Below, one piece after another: positions 17,729 through 26,952 of a stretch of 64,000 bases of DNA (position 1 is the first letter of the stretch; each line of letters opens with the position of its first letter). Below the pieces are notes generated by a model. It saw only the letters and a program-made list of their open reading frames with translations, was not told the DNA's origin and made no database searches. Source of the DNA: Shouchella clausii (GTDB lineage Bacteria > Bacillota > Bacilli > Bacillales > Bacillaceae_D); assembly GCF_002250115.1 (NCBI RefSeq), contig NZ_CP019985.1:3844001-3908000 (forward strand), written 5' to 3'. The position numbers and the translations under genes are program-made.

Positions 17729-18352
17729 TCATGCATGCTTGTCTATCCTTGTTGGCACTGGCTTCGGCTGTCTACTATTCGCAAGCACATGCTGGCGCCA
17801 TTTCCCTAGGGCCATTGAAAAGACCAAAGCGGCTGTACTCACGGAGACGCTAATGGCAAATACGTCAAAAAACGCAAGCGAGCCAAGCTCCATTCCTCCG
17901 TTAAAACCATGGCGATACACATTCAAAAACAAGTCGCCGTAAAGGAGGCCAGTCGCTAACACAGCAGTACGGTTTGCTCTCCTTTTTAAGATAAAAATGG
18001 TTAAAAGTACAGCACCTGCAGACAGAAAACGGCCGTCAATGAGTAAAATAACCGGATCGAGACGAATCAATTCTTGTATGCCTATGTAAGTGGCCGCAAC
18101 AAATAAACAGCAAACAGCCGGATACATGATGCCAATGAACCTAAGCTTTCCTAGCTGTAGATAACAGATCAATAGACTAAAAACATAGCCAATGCTAATT
18201 TGGTTGCCTGAAATGATCACGTTCAAAGGAATAAAGCATAATAGCGCTAAAATGCTTGCACACATCACTTGCCGCAGTTCATTTTTCGGCAACAAAAATG
18301 TTCCGACAATCCAGGCGAGCCAACCAAACCAGTAAACAAATACACCGTCCAT
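17729..18352 (-). CDS. yphA: YphA-like polytopic membrane protein
   Basis: 207 aa with about six or seven hydrophobic helices and a basic C-terminal tail. No recognisable catalytic motif. Position between ypfD and der and the size match B. subtilis YphA (unknown function). GAGGTGATGAGAA precedes the ATG. The call rests on size, topology and gene order. Confidence 0.7.
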   Translation of the reverse strand: MDGVFVYWFGWLAWIVGTFLLPKNELRQVMCASILALLCFIPLNVIISGNQISIGYVFSLLICYLQLGKLRFIGIMYPAVCCLFVAATYIGIQELIRLDPVILLIDGRFLSAGAVLLTIFILKRRANRTAVLATGLLYGDLFLNVYRHGFNGGMELGSLAFFDVFAISVSVSTAALVFSMALGKWRQHVLANSRQPKPVPTRIDKHA

Positions 18353-18402
18353 TTCTCATCACCTCATTGCCCAGTATCGGCGCTTTCACCAACATTTAGA
18401 CA

Positions 18403-18434
18403 TAAAAAAACCGGCGCAGCTCAGCTTGCGCCGG
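18403..18434 (-). terminator. Terminator after ypfD
   Basis: Perfect stem CCGGCGCA (18427-18434 read on minus) with TGCGCCGG (18411-18418), 8-nt loop, then seven Ts (18403-18410), immediately after the ypfD stop. Confidence 0.93.
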
Positions 18435-18442
18435 ATCATGTG

Positions 18443-19597
18443 TTATTGGTCACGGTATTTTTTCAACTGATCGCCGATCATATCTCCAAGCGAGAAGCCA
18501 GAGGGCTCGTCGTTGGCTGGCTTTTCATAGGCACGTGTTTCTTTTCGTTCTTGCTCTTCAGACGCTTCGCGAATGCTAAGAGATACGCGTCTGTCTGCTT
18601 CGCTAACTTCGAGCACTTTCGCTTGCACTTGTTGCCCTTCTTCCAACACTTCTTGCGGAGTGCCGATATGGCGTTTAGAAATTTGCGAGATATGGACGAG
18701 TCCTTCCACCCCTGGTGCGATTTCCACAAAAGCACCAAACGATACGAGGCGCTTGACTGTACCAGTAACGATATCGCCAGCTGAAAATTTGCTTTCAATG
18801 TTTTCCCATGGGCCAGCTAGCATCTCTTTGATAGAAAGGGAAACGCGTTCGCTATCAGGATCAACGGAAAGCACTTTAACTTTCACATCTTGCCCTTCTG
18901 ACAGCACGTCTGACGGATGCTCGACACGCTCATGGGCAATTTGCGAAATATGGACGAGCCCATCAACACCACCAACATCGACGAAAGCGCCAAAGCTGGT
19001 CAAGCGCTGAACTTTCCCTTCAACGACATCGCCAGCTGAAAGGGAATGCAACACTTGCTTTTTCTTTTCTTCAATTTCGGCATCGAGAACAGCCCGTTGT
19101 GATAGAATCAACTTATTGTTGTCTTTGTCAATTTCTGTTACTTTCAAACGCAATTGCTTGCCTTTGTAATCAGAAAAATCTTCAACATAATGGCGCTCTA
19201 CTAATGAAGCAGGAATAAATCCTCTTACGCCAACATCGACGACAAGGCCGCCTTTCACAACTTCGGCTACTTCTGCTTCAATAACCTCGCCTTTTTCATA
19301 CGCTTCCTCAAGCTGTTCCCATGCCTTTTCGGCTTGAACCGCTTTTTTCGACAAAATCAATTCATCATCTTCGACTTTTGTGACTTTCAGTTCTAATTCA
19401 TCGTCAACAGAGAGGACATCGCTTGCCTTTTCTACATGCAGGCTCGACAGTTCACTAATGGGCACGATGCCGTCTACTTTAAAGCCGACATCCACAAATG
19501 CCTGCTTGTCTTCAACTTTTGTTACTTTCCCTGTAACAATATCCCCTACAGAAAAAGATTTGATTTCATTCATGCCGTCATTCATTTCTTCGACCAT
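18443..19597 (-). CDS. ypfD: S1 RNA-binding domain protein (ribosomal protein S1 homolog)
   Basis: 384 aa with four S1 domains at about 15-85, 100-165, 185-255 and 272-345; the third and fourth contain [17 protein letters not shown] and [18 protein letters not shown]. Shorter than the six-domain E. coli S1, as usual for Bacillus YpfD, which is not essential in B. subtilis. AAGGAGG is 9 nt before the ATG. The C-terminal tail is acidic and low-complexity. Downstream of cmk-plsC. Confidence 0.94.
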   Translation of the reverse strand: MVEEMNDGMNEIKSFSVGDIVTGKVTKVEDKQAFVDVGFKVDGIVPISELSSLHVEKASDVLSVDDELELKVTKVEDDELILSKKAVQAEKAWEQLEEAYEKGEVIEAEVAEVVKGGLVVDVGVRGFIPASLVERHYVEDFSDYKGKQLRLKVTEIDKDNNKLILSQRAVLDAEIEEKKKQVLHSLSAGDVVEGKVQRLTSFGAFVDVGGVDGLVHISQIAHERVEHPSDVLSEGQDVKVKVLSVDPDSERVSLSIKEMLAGPWENIESKFSAGDIVTGTVKRLVSFGAFVEIAPGVEGLVHISQISKRHIGTPQEVLEEGQQVQAKVLEVSEADRRVSLSIREASEEQERKETRAYEKPANDEPSGFSLGDMIGDQLKKYRDQ

Positions 19598-19689
19598 TGA
19601 CTTTTGCCTCCTTCAATCCGGCAACGCCGGGCATCTTGCGTTTTTTTATAAACAGCCTTCAATGTTTCTAAAAACGAATGAAGGACGTT

Positions 19690-20280
19690 TTATGATAGAT
19701 CTTGATATTGATCCTTCAGCTTTTGAATTTCATCCATGATGATTTCAGTGACTTCCTTTGCTGAAGTGCGGTTCGCCCGGTGCTCTTCCATAGAGATTGG
19801 CTTTCCATAAACGAGGGTAACACGGCCCCTCATTTTGTAAGGGCCAATAATGGCACACGGGACAACGTGGGCGGTGCTTTTTAAAGCAAAAAAACCAGCG
19901 CCCGACAGCCCCTTTCCGATCTCACCGGTTTTAGAGCGCGTTCCTTCTGGAAAGATGCCTACCATATCCCCAGATTTTAAAATATCTAAAGAAGTGCGGA
20001 GCGATTGTTTATCGCCGCCGGCGCGATTGACTGGGAAAGCGCCTAGCTTTCTCAGCAGCGTTTTCAAAACAGGTACTTTAAACAGCTCTTTTTTAGCCAT
20101 GTAACGTACTGGCCGTTTGATATAGGCACCTAGCAAAGGCGGATCATTGTTGCTAATATGGTTTGCGCATAGCAACACTGCACCTTTGTCTGGAATGTTT
20201 TCTTTCCCATAAATACGAACTTTGAACAGCGCATTCAAGTAAAGGCGGCAAACGGCTTGTCCAAATTGGTAAAGTGTCAT
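19690..20280 (-). CDS. plsC: 1-acyl-sn-glycerol-3-phosphate acyltransferase
   Basis: 196 aa. Second acylation to phosphatidic acid. The catalytic His41-x4-Asp46 (CANHISNNDPP) and the FPEGTRS motif near 108 are present. An N-terminal hydrophobic segment likely tethers it to the membrane. Its ATG overlaps the cmk stop by four bases. Together with plsY and gpsA just downstream, three phospholipid-acid steps lie within 6 kb. Confidence 0.94.
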   Translation of the reverse strand: MTLYQFGQAVCRLYLNALFKVRIYGKENIPDKGAVLLCANHISNNDPPLLGAYIKRPVRYMAKKELFKVPVLKTLLRKLGAFPVNRAGGDKQSLRTSLDILKSGDMVGIFPEGTRSKTGEIGKGLSGAGFFALKSTAHVVPCAIIGPYKMRGRVTLVYGKPISMEEHRANRTSAKEVTEIIMDEIQKLKDQYQDLS

Positions 20281-20954
20281 TGGCGCGAATGCTCCTTTAC
20301 TAAATCGAGAATCGTCTCAACGACTTCATCAATTCCCATGCTGGTCGTGTCGACGACTTGCGCGTCGGCTGCCTGCTTAAGGGGAGCGATCGCTCGTGTT
20401 GAATCCAGTTCATCACGCTTAGCAATGTCTTTTTTTAGTTGTTCGAAATCCGACGGGAGCCCTTTTTCCAATTGCTCAAGATGGCGGCGTCGAGCCCGTT
20501 CTTCGACTGAAGCAGTCAAAAACACTTTTACATTGGCATCTGGGAGCACATGGGTTCCAATATCGCGTCCGTCTAGTACGGCGTTTTTCGATTTGGCCAG
20601 CTCCTGCTGCATCGCTGTCATGCCTTCCCGTACTTCCCGGTGGCTCGCTACAAGCGACACATTGCTGTTCACTTCGTCTGTACGAATCGCAGCGGTAATG
20701 TCAGCGCCGTTCCAGAAAACAGCCGTCCCTTCATTGGATGATTCCAAACGCAGCTCGCTCTTTTCTAGAAGTTTGCCAAGCGCTTCCCCGTCGTGCAAAT
20801 CAACGCCCTCAGCTAACGCCGCAAATGTGATCGCCCGATACATGGCCCCAGTATCAATATATAGAAAACCTAATTTTTCAGCTGTTTTTTTGGCCACTGT
20901 GCTTTTTCCGGCGCCAGCAGGTCCATCAATTGCCACATTAAATCCTTTTGCCAT
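20277..20954 (-). CDS. cmk: Cytidylate kinase
   Basis: 225 aa from the ATG at 20954 (B. subtilis 224). Phosphorylates (d)CMP. P-loop IDGPAGAGKST at 9-19; DGRDIGTHVLPDA and the lid region RRRHLEQLEKG are typical. The ORF runs farther upstream but that extension has no family similarity. The RBS in front of this ATG is weak. In B. subtilis ypfA (motI) and ypfB lie between ypeB and cmk; only 166 bp remain here and neither gene is present. Confidence 0.95.
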   Translation of the reverse strand: MAKGFNVAIDGPAGAGKSTVAKKTAEKLGFLYIDTGAMYRAITFAALAEGVDLHDGEALGKLLEKSELRLESSNEGTAVFWNGADITAAIRTDEVNSNVSLVASHREVREGMTAMQQELAKSKNAVLDGRDIGTHVLPDANVKVFLTASVEERARRRHLEQLEKGLPSDFEQLKKDIAKRDELDSTRAIAPLKQAADAQVVDTTSMGIDEVVETILDLVKEHSRQ

Positions 20955-21084
20955 AAATTCACAACACTTTCCTGCATTCTCTTTCTTACGATACGACAAA
21001 GCAGCAGACTTTTCAATCCTAACGTTCACTTCCCGTATCTTTCTTTTTATTATCTCATAATTTGCATAAATGGCAAGCACGAGA

Positions 21085-21115
21085 CGAAAAAAAGGCTCTC
21101 TTTCCGGAGAGCCTT
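21085..21115 (-). terminator. Terminator after ypeB
   Basis: AAGGCTCTC (21107-21115 read on minus) pairs with GAGAGCCTT (21092-21100), followed by T7. Six bases after the ypeB stop. Confidence 0.92.
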
Positions 21116-21120
21116 CTGAA

Positions 21121-22464
21121 TTAATATTCTGGTTCTGAATCCTTCATTCGTTCGACTTTTTCTTCTTCGCCTGTCAACGCATTAATGAAAATTCGGTATG
21201 TGTCGTTATCCCTTGTTCCGTAAAATTCATAAACAAATACTTCTTCATTAATGTCATTTTCAATGACGGCAAGGTGGTCTTCTTGAATTTCGACATGTTT
21301 ATTGACTTTGGCTTGCGCCTCTTCTTTCGTCAATTTTGGTTCTGGGATTTGCCTGTCTTCTTGATGGTGGATCAGATGGCCACGGCCGACATAGGATATA
21401 ACGTCCCCGTCATCTAAAGCCACTTCAATCATGACGTTATCCGGGTATATGCGGACTCCGTCTTGGACATAAGCAAATTCGAGAACGCCAACGTTGTCGT
21501 ATTGCGTGCTTTCAACGAGCTGCATGCCTTCTTTGCCGCCACGTTCAAGAAAGTTCTGCGCTTTATTGACCGCTTCATTCAAACTGATTTTCGCTTTATC
21601 AATTTGCCGGTCTTGCATAAACCAAATCGGTTCGCCGCCTTCAACGCTCATATCCATGTCATAGTTGGCTTGGTTATCAGGATCATCAATCAAGAGAGAA
21701 TAAGCTGGATATTCTAGCGCTTTTGGCGAGTCGCTAATTTGCACGCTCGTGCCTTCGCCTAATTTTAAATAATCAAGCGCTCGTTGCTTTGCTTCCTCTT
21801 TTGAAATCTTTTCTTTTCCTGCCAGCGCTTCTTTTAACTCGCCATTTAAGTTGCGGATCGCTGAATCCGTTGCGCCCCATTCTACTTCGCTAAAACCTTG
21901 AACCGATTTATTTAATCTTTCAAAGTGGCCTGCAACCGATGATTGGGATGGCTCGTTTTCTCGCTGTTCATCATTTTGAGCCAGCCATTGCATGTCTCCT
22001 TGCATAACAGTTGCTTGTGTTTTTCTCATTGATTCCCTAATAGAACTGGCTTGCTCATACAATTGGGACAATGTCTCATATTCTTTGTCCGTAAGCGGCT
22101 CGTTGTTTAAGTCGCGGACAGATGTACGGTAGGCAAAATCGCCGATTTTAAACAAATATTTTTCGGTGTCGTCCATATTTAACTCTTGAACAGGCAGTTC
22201 AGCCAAACTTTTCTCAGCAAGGCTCGTCACCCGCCAAACATCAGCCAGTGAAGGCGTCAATTGCCTTTGTGTGTTCATCGCAAGTGTCTTGCCAAGCTCG
22301 TCTTCAATTTGGTCAATATGGTAAGTCAAATCATGAAATGCCCGCTGGTACGTATTGTTCGCTGTAATTTGCAGCTGGTCTTTTTCTTGCTTTTGCTGGT
22401 AGCCCCAAACGCCTGTGCCTACTACTGCAACAGCTAAAGCAGCGATTAAAAGATTGCGAAACAT
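21121..22464 (-). CDS. ypeB: Germination protein YpeB
   Basis: 447 aa. Anchors and stabilises the cortex-lytic enzyme SleB in dormant spores. One N-terminal transmembrane helix (about 3-21), a helical N-domain, then C-terminal PepSY-type repeats (KAKISLNEAVNKAQNFLE, KLTKEEAQAKVNKHVE). GGAGGTGC precedes the ATG. It follows sleB by 18 nt, the usual bicistron. Confidence 0.95.
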   Translation of the reverse strand: MFRNLLIAALAVAVVGTGVWGYQQKQEKDQLQITANNTYQRAFHDLTYHIDQIEDELGKTLAMNTQRQLTPSLADVWRVTSLAEKSLAELPVQELNMDDTEKYLFKIGDFAYRTSVRDLNNEPLTDKEYETLSQLYEQASSIRESMRKTQATVMQGDMQWLAQNDEQRENEPSQSSVAGHFERLNKSVQGFSEVEWGATDSAIRNLNGELKEALAGKEKISKEEAKQRALDYLKLGEGTSVQISDSPKALEYPAYSLLIDDPDNQANYDMDMSVEGGEPIWFMQDRQIDKAKISLNEAVNKAQNFLERGGKEGMQLVESTQYDNVGVLEFAYVQDGVRIYPDNVMIEVALDDGDVISYVGRGHLIHHQEDRQIPEPKLTKEEAQAKVNKHVEIQEDHLAVIENDINEEVFVYEFYGTRDNDTYRIFINALTGEEEKVERMKDSEPEY

Positions 22465-22482
22465 GCAACTAGCACCTCCGTT

Positions 22483-23376
22483 TTAATAGCAGAAAATATG
22501 TTTGCCAATTCGCTTAATTTGTGGCCGTGACCAAATCCATCCTGAAGTCGCTGTATCTGGATTAAAATAATAAAGCGCATTGTTGGTCGGGTCTTGCCCA
22601 TTTAAGGCATCAAGCACAGCTTGCCTTGCCGTTTCATCTGTGCCTAAATTAATTTGCCCATCAGCTACCGCCGTGAAAGCACGGTCTTCGTATATGACGC
22701 CAGCGACTGTATCTGGGAAAGTCGCTGAATTTAGACGGTTGACAATCACTGCTGCCACCGCGACTTGTCCTTCATAAGGCTCCCCACGGGCCTCGCCATA
22801 CACTGCCTGAGCCATCAGTTGAATATCATTTGATGAATAGCCTGAAGGCACATTGTTTGCTTTTTCAATAATGGGTTCTTGTTCATTTCCAGTTTCAGGC
22901 TGATTCGGAGTTGGCTGCTGTGCCTCGCCACCTTTTCTTGCTTCTTTTTTTTGTTTGCCTTGCTTATCGGCAGAACCTTTTGGCCCTTTCTGGATGTCTT
23001 TTGGTGTGCCGCCATAGTGAGAAAATTTTCTACCTTCGTTCAGTGCTTTTGTCACAAAGGCTTTATCGTAGTCGGTTGTGCTCGCCAGCTTTGCTTTCAT
23101 GTCGTCTCCAACCAACCCATCAATTTCAAGCCCATATTCGTACTGGTAATGCCGCACAGCCCAGTACGTCCCCCAACCAAAAACACCGTCAATTTTGCCA
23201 TTATAATACCCTACATACTGCAAACGAGATTGCAATTCGACGACATCGTCGCCTGTTGCCCCTTTTTGAATGATTTGGTCACTAAAGGCATCAACCATTT
23301 CGTTGTTAAAAAAAAGAACCGCAAACGCTAAAGTTGCACCGAGAAGGCACCGAGCGATTCGCTTTGTTCGAAACAT
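22483..23376 (-). CDS. sleB: Spore cortex-lytic enzyme SleB
   Basis: 297 aa from the ATG at 23376, with AAGGAGG 9 nt upstream. Signal peptide or membrane anchor (about 6-30), a peptidoglycan-binding domain (about 35-100, GATGDDVVELQSRLQYVGYYNG), a linker rich in Lys, Gln, Pro and Glu, and a C-terminal Hydrolase_2 lytic transglycosylase domain with AVYGEARGEPYEGQVAVAAV containing the catalytic Glu. Degrades cortex muramic-delta-lactam peptidoglycan at germination. Forespore (SigG) expression is expected; I did not pin down the promoter. Confidence 0.96.
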   Translation of the reverse strand: MFRTKRIARCLLGATLAFAVLFFNNEMVDAFSDQIIQKGATGDDVVELQSRLQYVGYYNGKIDGVFGWGTYWAVRHYQYEYGLEIDGLVGDDMKAKLASTTDYDKAFVTKALNEGRKFSHYGGTPKDIQKGPKGSADKQGKQKKEARKGGEAQQPTPNQPETGNEQEPIIEKANNVPSGYSSNDIQLMAQAVYGEARGEPYEGQVAVAAVIVNRLNSATFPDTVAGVIYEDRAFTAVADGQINLGTDETARQAVLDALNGQDPTNNALYYFNPDTATSGWIWSRPQIKRIGKHIFCY

Positions 23377-23460
23377 ATTTTCGTTCCTCCTTATGCCCAC
23401 TCATTGTGGGGAAATTGGTCGTTACTGCTAGTCTTTGTTTTGCTGGGGTGTTTTTATGCA

Positions 23461-23501
23461 CAAAAAAACAGACGCAAATGCTTTCGCTCATTTGCGTCTG
23501 T
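23461..23501 (-). terminator. Terminator after metH
   Basis: ACAGACGCAAATG (23489-23501 on minus) pairs perfectly with CATTTGCGTCTGT (23468-23480), 8-nt loop, T-run to 23462. It ends the methionine operon just upstream of sleB. Confidence 0.93.
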
Positions 23502-23505
23502 GTTC

Positions 23506-26500
23506 TTATAAGCCCCCCACATTAAAATAACGGGCTTCCGGATGAGAAAATACAAGCGCTGTGACAGATGCTTCTGGTTCCATCATGTACCCATCGGTCA
23601 ATTCTATACCAATTTTTTCTGGACGGAGCAATTGAAACAACTTAGCTTGATCCTCTAAATTCGGACAGGCAGGATAGCCAAACGATACGCGGATGCCTTG
23701 GTACTTCGCTGCAAACCGTTCGCTCATTGTAAAATCAGCGCCATCTGGAAACCCCCAACGATCACGCATTTGCTCGTGGACGCGTTCTGCCAAACCTTCG
23801 GCTGTTTCTAATGCAGCCGCTTGAATTAAATGACTATACAAGTAATCGCCTTTTGCTTTTGCCGCTTCTGCTGCCTCGCGCACACCAGCTCCGGCGGTAA
23901 CCGCTAAAAACCCGACATAATCAACCCCTTCACCAATAGGGCGGACATAATCTGCCAAGCATAAGAACGGAGCTTGCGTTTGCCGGGGAAAAGCAAAACG
24001 TTCAAGTTCACGGCCAACATCATAAGGATCAAAGATCACTAGCTCATCGCCGTCGGCATTAGCAGGATAGAAACGGTACATCGCATTCGCCTGTAACGTT
24101 TTCTTCATCTTCGCTTCTTGGAAAAACGCATCAACTTGGGCTTTTAGACTCGTGGTGCGTTGGTCTTTCTCAGCAAGCAAGCGGCTCACTTTTCCTTTGA
24201 TGCCAAGATGACGGCCAAGAAGCATTTGCATATTCACATATGGGTAAATATGGTCGATTTTATAATCGCGGATTATATGCTCATCAAGATCCGTTGGTTT
24301 AAAGACAGCGTGATGATGGGCGATATCCGACTTTTGCCTCTTAGCAAGCGTCGGCGCTTTCGTTTTTCGCTGATCGTTAAACTCTGCTTTTTGTTGTCTT
24401 GCCGTGGCTAGTTCAAGGGCAAGTTCATTTCGTCCTTCTGGAGAAGTGAGGCGATTGGCAAGCTCTAAACCATTCATTGCATCTTTTGCATAAACGACTA
24501 ATCCTTCGTATTCAGGAGCAATCCGTGTATCCGTAAATTTCTTCGTTAAAGCAGCGCCACCAACGAGAATCGGGATGTCCACATGTTGTTGCCGTAAGTC
24601 TTGTGCTGTTAACACCATTTGCTGGGCGGACTTAACAAGCAGACCTGATAACCCAATTGCTGTTGGCTGTTCTTTTTTAATCGCTTCTAACAATTCATTA
24701 GAGGTCACTTTAATTCCTAGATTGACGATAGAGAAACCGTTATTGCTCAAAATGATGTCGACAAGGTTTTTGCCAATGTCATGAACATCTCCCTTAACCG
24801 TTGCAAGCAATATCTTGCCTTTCCCTTGTTCTTGTTCGCTTTTTTCCATATGTGGTTCAAGATAGGCAACGGCCGCTTTCATGACTTCTGCACTTTGCAA
24901 CACTTCTGCAACGATTAATTCATTGGCGTTAAACAACCGTCCAACTTCATCCATGCCCGCCATCAGTGGTCCATTTATAATGGCAAGTGGCGTGTCATAC
25001 AGGCGCAAAGCTTCAGCTAAGTCTGTCTCAAGTCGTTCTTTTGTCCCTTCGACAATATAGGCAGCGAGCCTCTCTTCTAAGGACATGTTTGCATACTCGA
25101 CTTTTTTCTCGGTTTTCTTCCCACGATAAAAATCAGTAAACGCCGCCAAATGGGCATCATTCGTTTGAAACAACAGCCGATCGGCTAGCTGTTTCTCCTC
25201 ATCAGGAATGCTCGCATAACGTTCCAGCTTTTCGGTATTGACAATCGCATAATCAAGGCCTGCTTGTGTGCAATGATACAAAAAGACTGCGTTTAATACT
25301 TCACGGCCAACTGGAGGAAGCCCAAAAGAGACATTCGAGACTCCTAAAATCGTTAAGCATTGGGGCAGCTCTTTTTTTATAAGGGCAATCCCTTCGACTG
25401 TTGCTGCTGCCGAACCGATGTATTGTTCGTCTCCTGTTCCTACAGGAAATACAAGCGGGTCAAAAATGATGTCATGAGGCGGAATGTTGTACTTTTCGGT
25501 TAGCAGCTTATACGATCGCTTTGCCACGGCCAATTTTCTTTCGGCTGTGACAGCCATACCTGTTTCATCAATTGTTCCTACTACAATGGCGGCGCCATAT
25601 TTTCTCACAAGTGGCAGCACTGCGGCAAACCGCTCTTCGCCATCTTCTAAGTTAATGGAGTTAATAATCCCCTTTCCTTGGGAATAGGTAAGCGCTCGTT
25701 CTATGACAGCTTCATCAGTAGAATCAATCATTAGCGGCACTTTAACTTTGTTGACTACATAGTTCAGAAAAGCAGCCATGTCCTCTTGTTCGTTTCGATC
25801 TGGATCTGCTAAGCAAATATCTATGACGTGTGCTCCACGCTTGACCTGGGCCCTTGCGATTTCCGAAGCTTGTTCATATTCCCCTTCTTCAATCAGGCGT
25901 TTAAATTTCCGTGAGCCAATCACATTTGTACGTTCTCCAACGAAAAGCGGGCGCATCGAGTCGTCATACAACAGCGGTTCAATCCCTGATACAGCGTGGG
26001 TTTGACGTATTTTCGCCTTGCGGGGCGGGTACTTCTTGATCACTTCAACCATTTTTTTAATGTGGGCAGGCGTCGTGCCGCAGCAGCCGCCAACTACATT
26101 TAGCCAACCTTTGGCAGCAAATCCTTCAAGTTTTTTAACAAGCGAATCTGGCGTCTCGTGGTACACACCATCTTCATCGGGCAACCCTGCATTTGGGTAA
26201 CAGCTCACATTCGTTTCAGCAAGTTCTGCGAGGGAGCGAATATGGTCGCGCATGAACTCCGGCCCAGTCGCGCAATTTAAGCCAACAACTGCTGGCTTCA
26301 TATGTTCAAGCGACAAATAGAAGGCCTCCACCGTCTGTCCAGCTAATGTCGTGCCCATCGGTTCAATCGTTCCCGATACCATTAGCGGCAATGTTCGTTC
26401 AGTACGTCTGAATGCCTCGCTTATCCCTAGATACGCGGCTTTAACATTGCGCATATCTTGGCTCGTTTCCAACAACAAAACGTCACAGCCTCCGTCAATT

Positions 26501-26952
26501 AAAGCACGGGCTTGTTCTTCGTACGCTTCGATTAGTTCTTGGAATGTCGTCCCCCCAGTTACAGACAATGACTTTGTCGTCGGGCCCATCGCTCCAGCAA
26601 CGAAACGGGGTTTTCCTGGTTTTGATGCGCGATCAGCTTCCATTCGGGCTAGTCGAGCGGCTTCCTTGCTAAGGTCATAGGCTAAATGGGCAAGGCCGTA
26701 ATCAGCAAGAACGATGCTCGTTGAGCCGAACGTATTAGTGGAAATAATGTCTGCCCCTACCTGTAAATATTTTCCATAAATTTCCGATACAATATGAGGT
26801 GCAGTTTGATTTAAATACTCATTGCAGCCTTCATATGCTTCTCCACCAAAATCGGCTGCCGTCAAGTTTGCTTCTTGCAACATCGTCCCCATTGCTCCAT
26901 CTAGCACAAGGATCGATTGCTTTAGCTGCTTTTCAAATAGAGATTCTGTCAT
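23506..26952 (-). CDS. metH: Cobalamin-dependent methionine synthase
   Basis: 1148 aa from the ATG at 26952, which overlaps the stop of the preceding gene. Transfers methyl from 5-methyl-THF to homocysteine through methylcobalamin. Domains: homocysteine/zinc (about 1-320, ending in VVGGCCGTTP), pterin-binding (about 345-600, FVGERTNVIGS), B12-binding cap and Rossmann (about 640-880, with the cobalt-ligand motif DVHDIGKN), and the SAM reactivation domain (last about 280 aa, FGYPACPNLEDQ and LTDGYMMEPEASV). All modules of the full-length enzyme are present. Needs B12, consistent with btuCD/btuR at 56-59 kb. Confidence 0.97.
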   Translation of the reverse strand: MTESLFEKQLKQSILVLDGAMGTMLQEANLTAADFGGEAYEGCNEYLNQTAPHIVSEIYGKYLQVGADIISTNTFGSTSIVLADYGLAHLAYDLSKEAARLARMEADRASKPGKPRFVAGAMGPTTKSLSVTGGTTFQELIEAYEEQARALIDGGCDVLLLETSQDMRNVKAAYLGISEAFRRTERTLPLMVSGTIEPMGTTLAGQTVEAFYLSLEHMKPAVVGLNCATGPEFMRDHIRSLAELAETNVSCYPNAGLPDEDGVYHETPDSLVKKLEGFAAKGWLNVVGGCCGTTPAHIKKMVEVIKKYPPRKAKIRQTHAVSGIEPLLYDDSMRPLFVGERTNVIGSRKFKRLIEEGEYEQASEIARAQVKRGAHVIDICLADPDRNEQEDMAAFLNYVVNKVKVPLMIDSTDEAVIERALTYSQGKGIINSINLEDGEERFAAVLPLVRKYGAAIVVGTIDETGMAVTAERKLAVAKRSYKLLTEKYNIPPHDIIFDPLVFPVGTGDEQYIGSAAATVEGIALIKKELPQCLTILGVSNVSFGLPPVGREVLNAVFLYHCTQAGLDYAIVNTEKLERYASIPDEEKQLADRLLFQTNDAHLAAFTDFYRGKKTEKKVEYANMSLEERLAAYIVEGTKERLETDLAEALRLYDTPLAIINGPLMAGMDEVGRLFNANELIVAEVLQSAEVMKAAVAYLEPHMEKSEQEQGKGKILLATVKGDVHDIGKNLVDIILSNNGFSIVNLGIKVTSNELLEAIKKEQPTAIGLSGLLVKSAQQMVLTAQDLRQQHVDIPILVGGAALTKKFTDTRIAPEYEGLVVYAKDAMNGLELANRLTSPEGRNELALELATARQQKAEFNDQRKTKAPTLAKRQKSDIAHHHAVFKPTDLDEHIIRDYKIDHIYPYVNMQMLLGRHLGIKGKVSRLLAEKDQRTTSLKAQVDAFFQEAKMKKTLQANAMYRFYPANADGDELVIFDPYDVGRELERFAFPRQTQAPFLCLADYVRPIGEGVDYVGFLAVTAGAGVREAAEAAKAKGDYLYSHLIQAAALETAEGLAERVHEQMRDRWGFPDGADFTMSERFAAKYQGIRVSFGYPACPNLEDQAKLFQLLRPEKIGIELTDGYMMEPEASVTALVFSHPEARYFNVGGL

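Noticed and set aside
20257-21060. A 267-aa open frame on the plus strand opposite cmk
   Set aside because: It mirrors cmk codon for codon, lacks a convincing RBS and has serine/arginine-rich low-complexity content typical of an antisense shadow.
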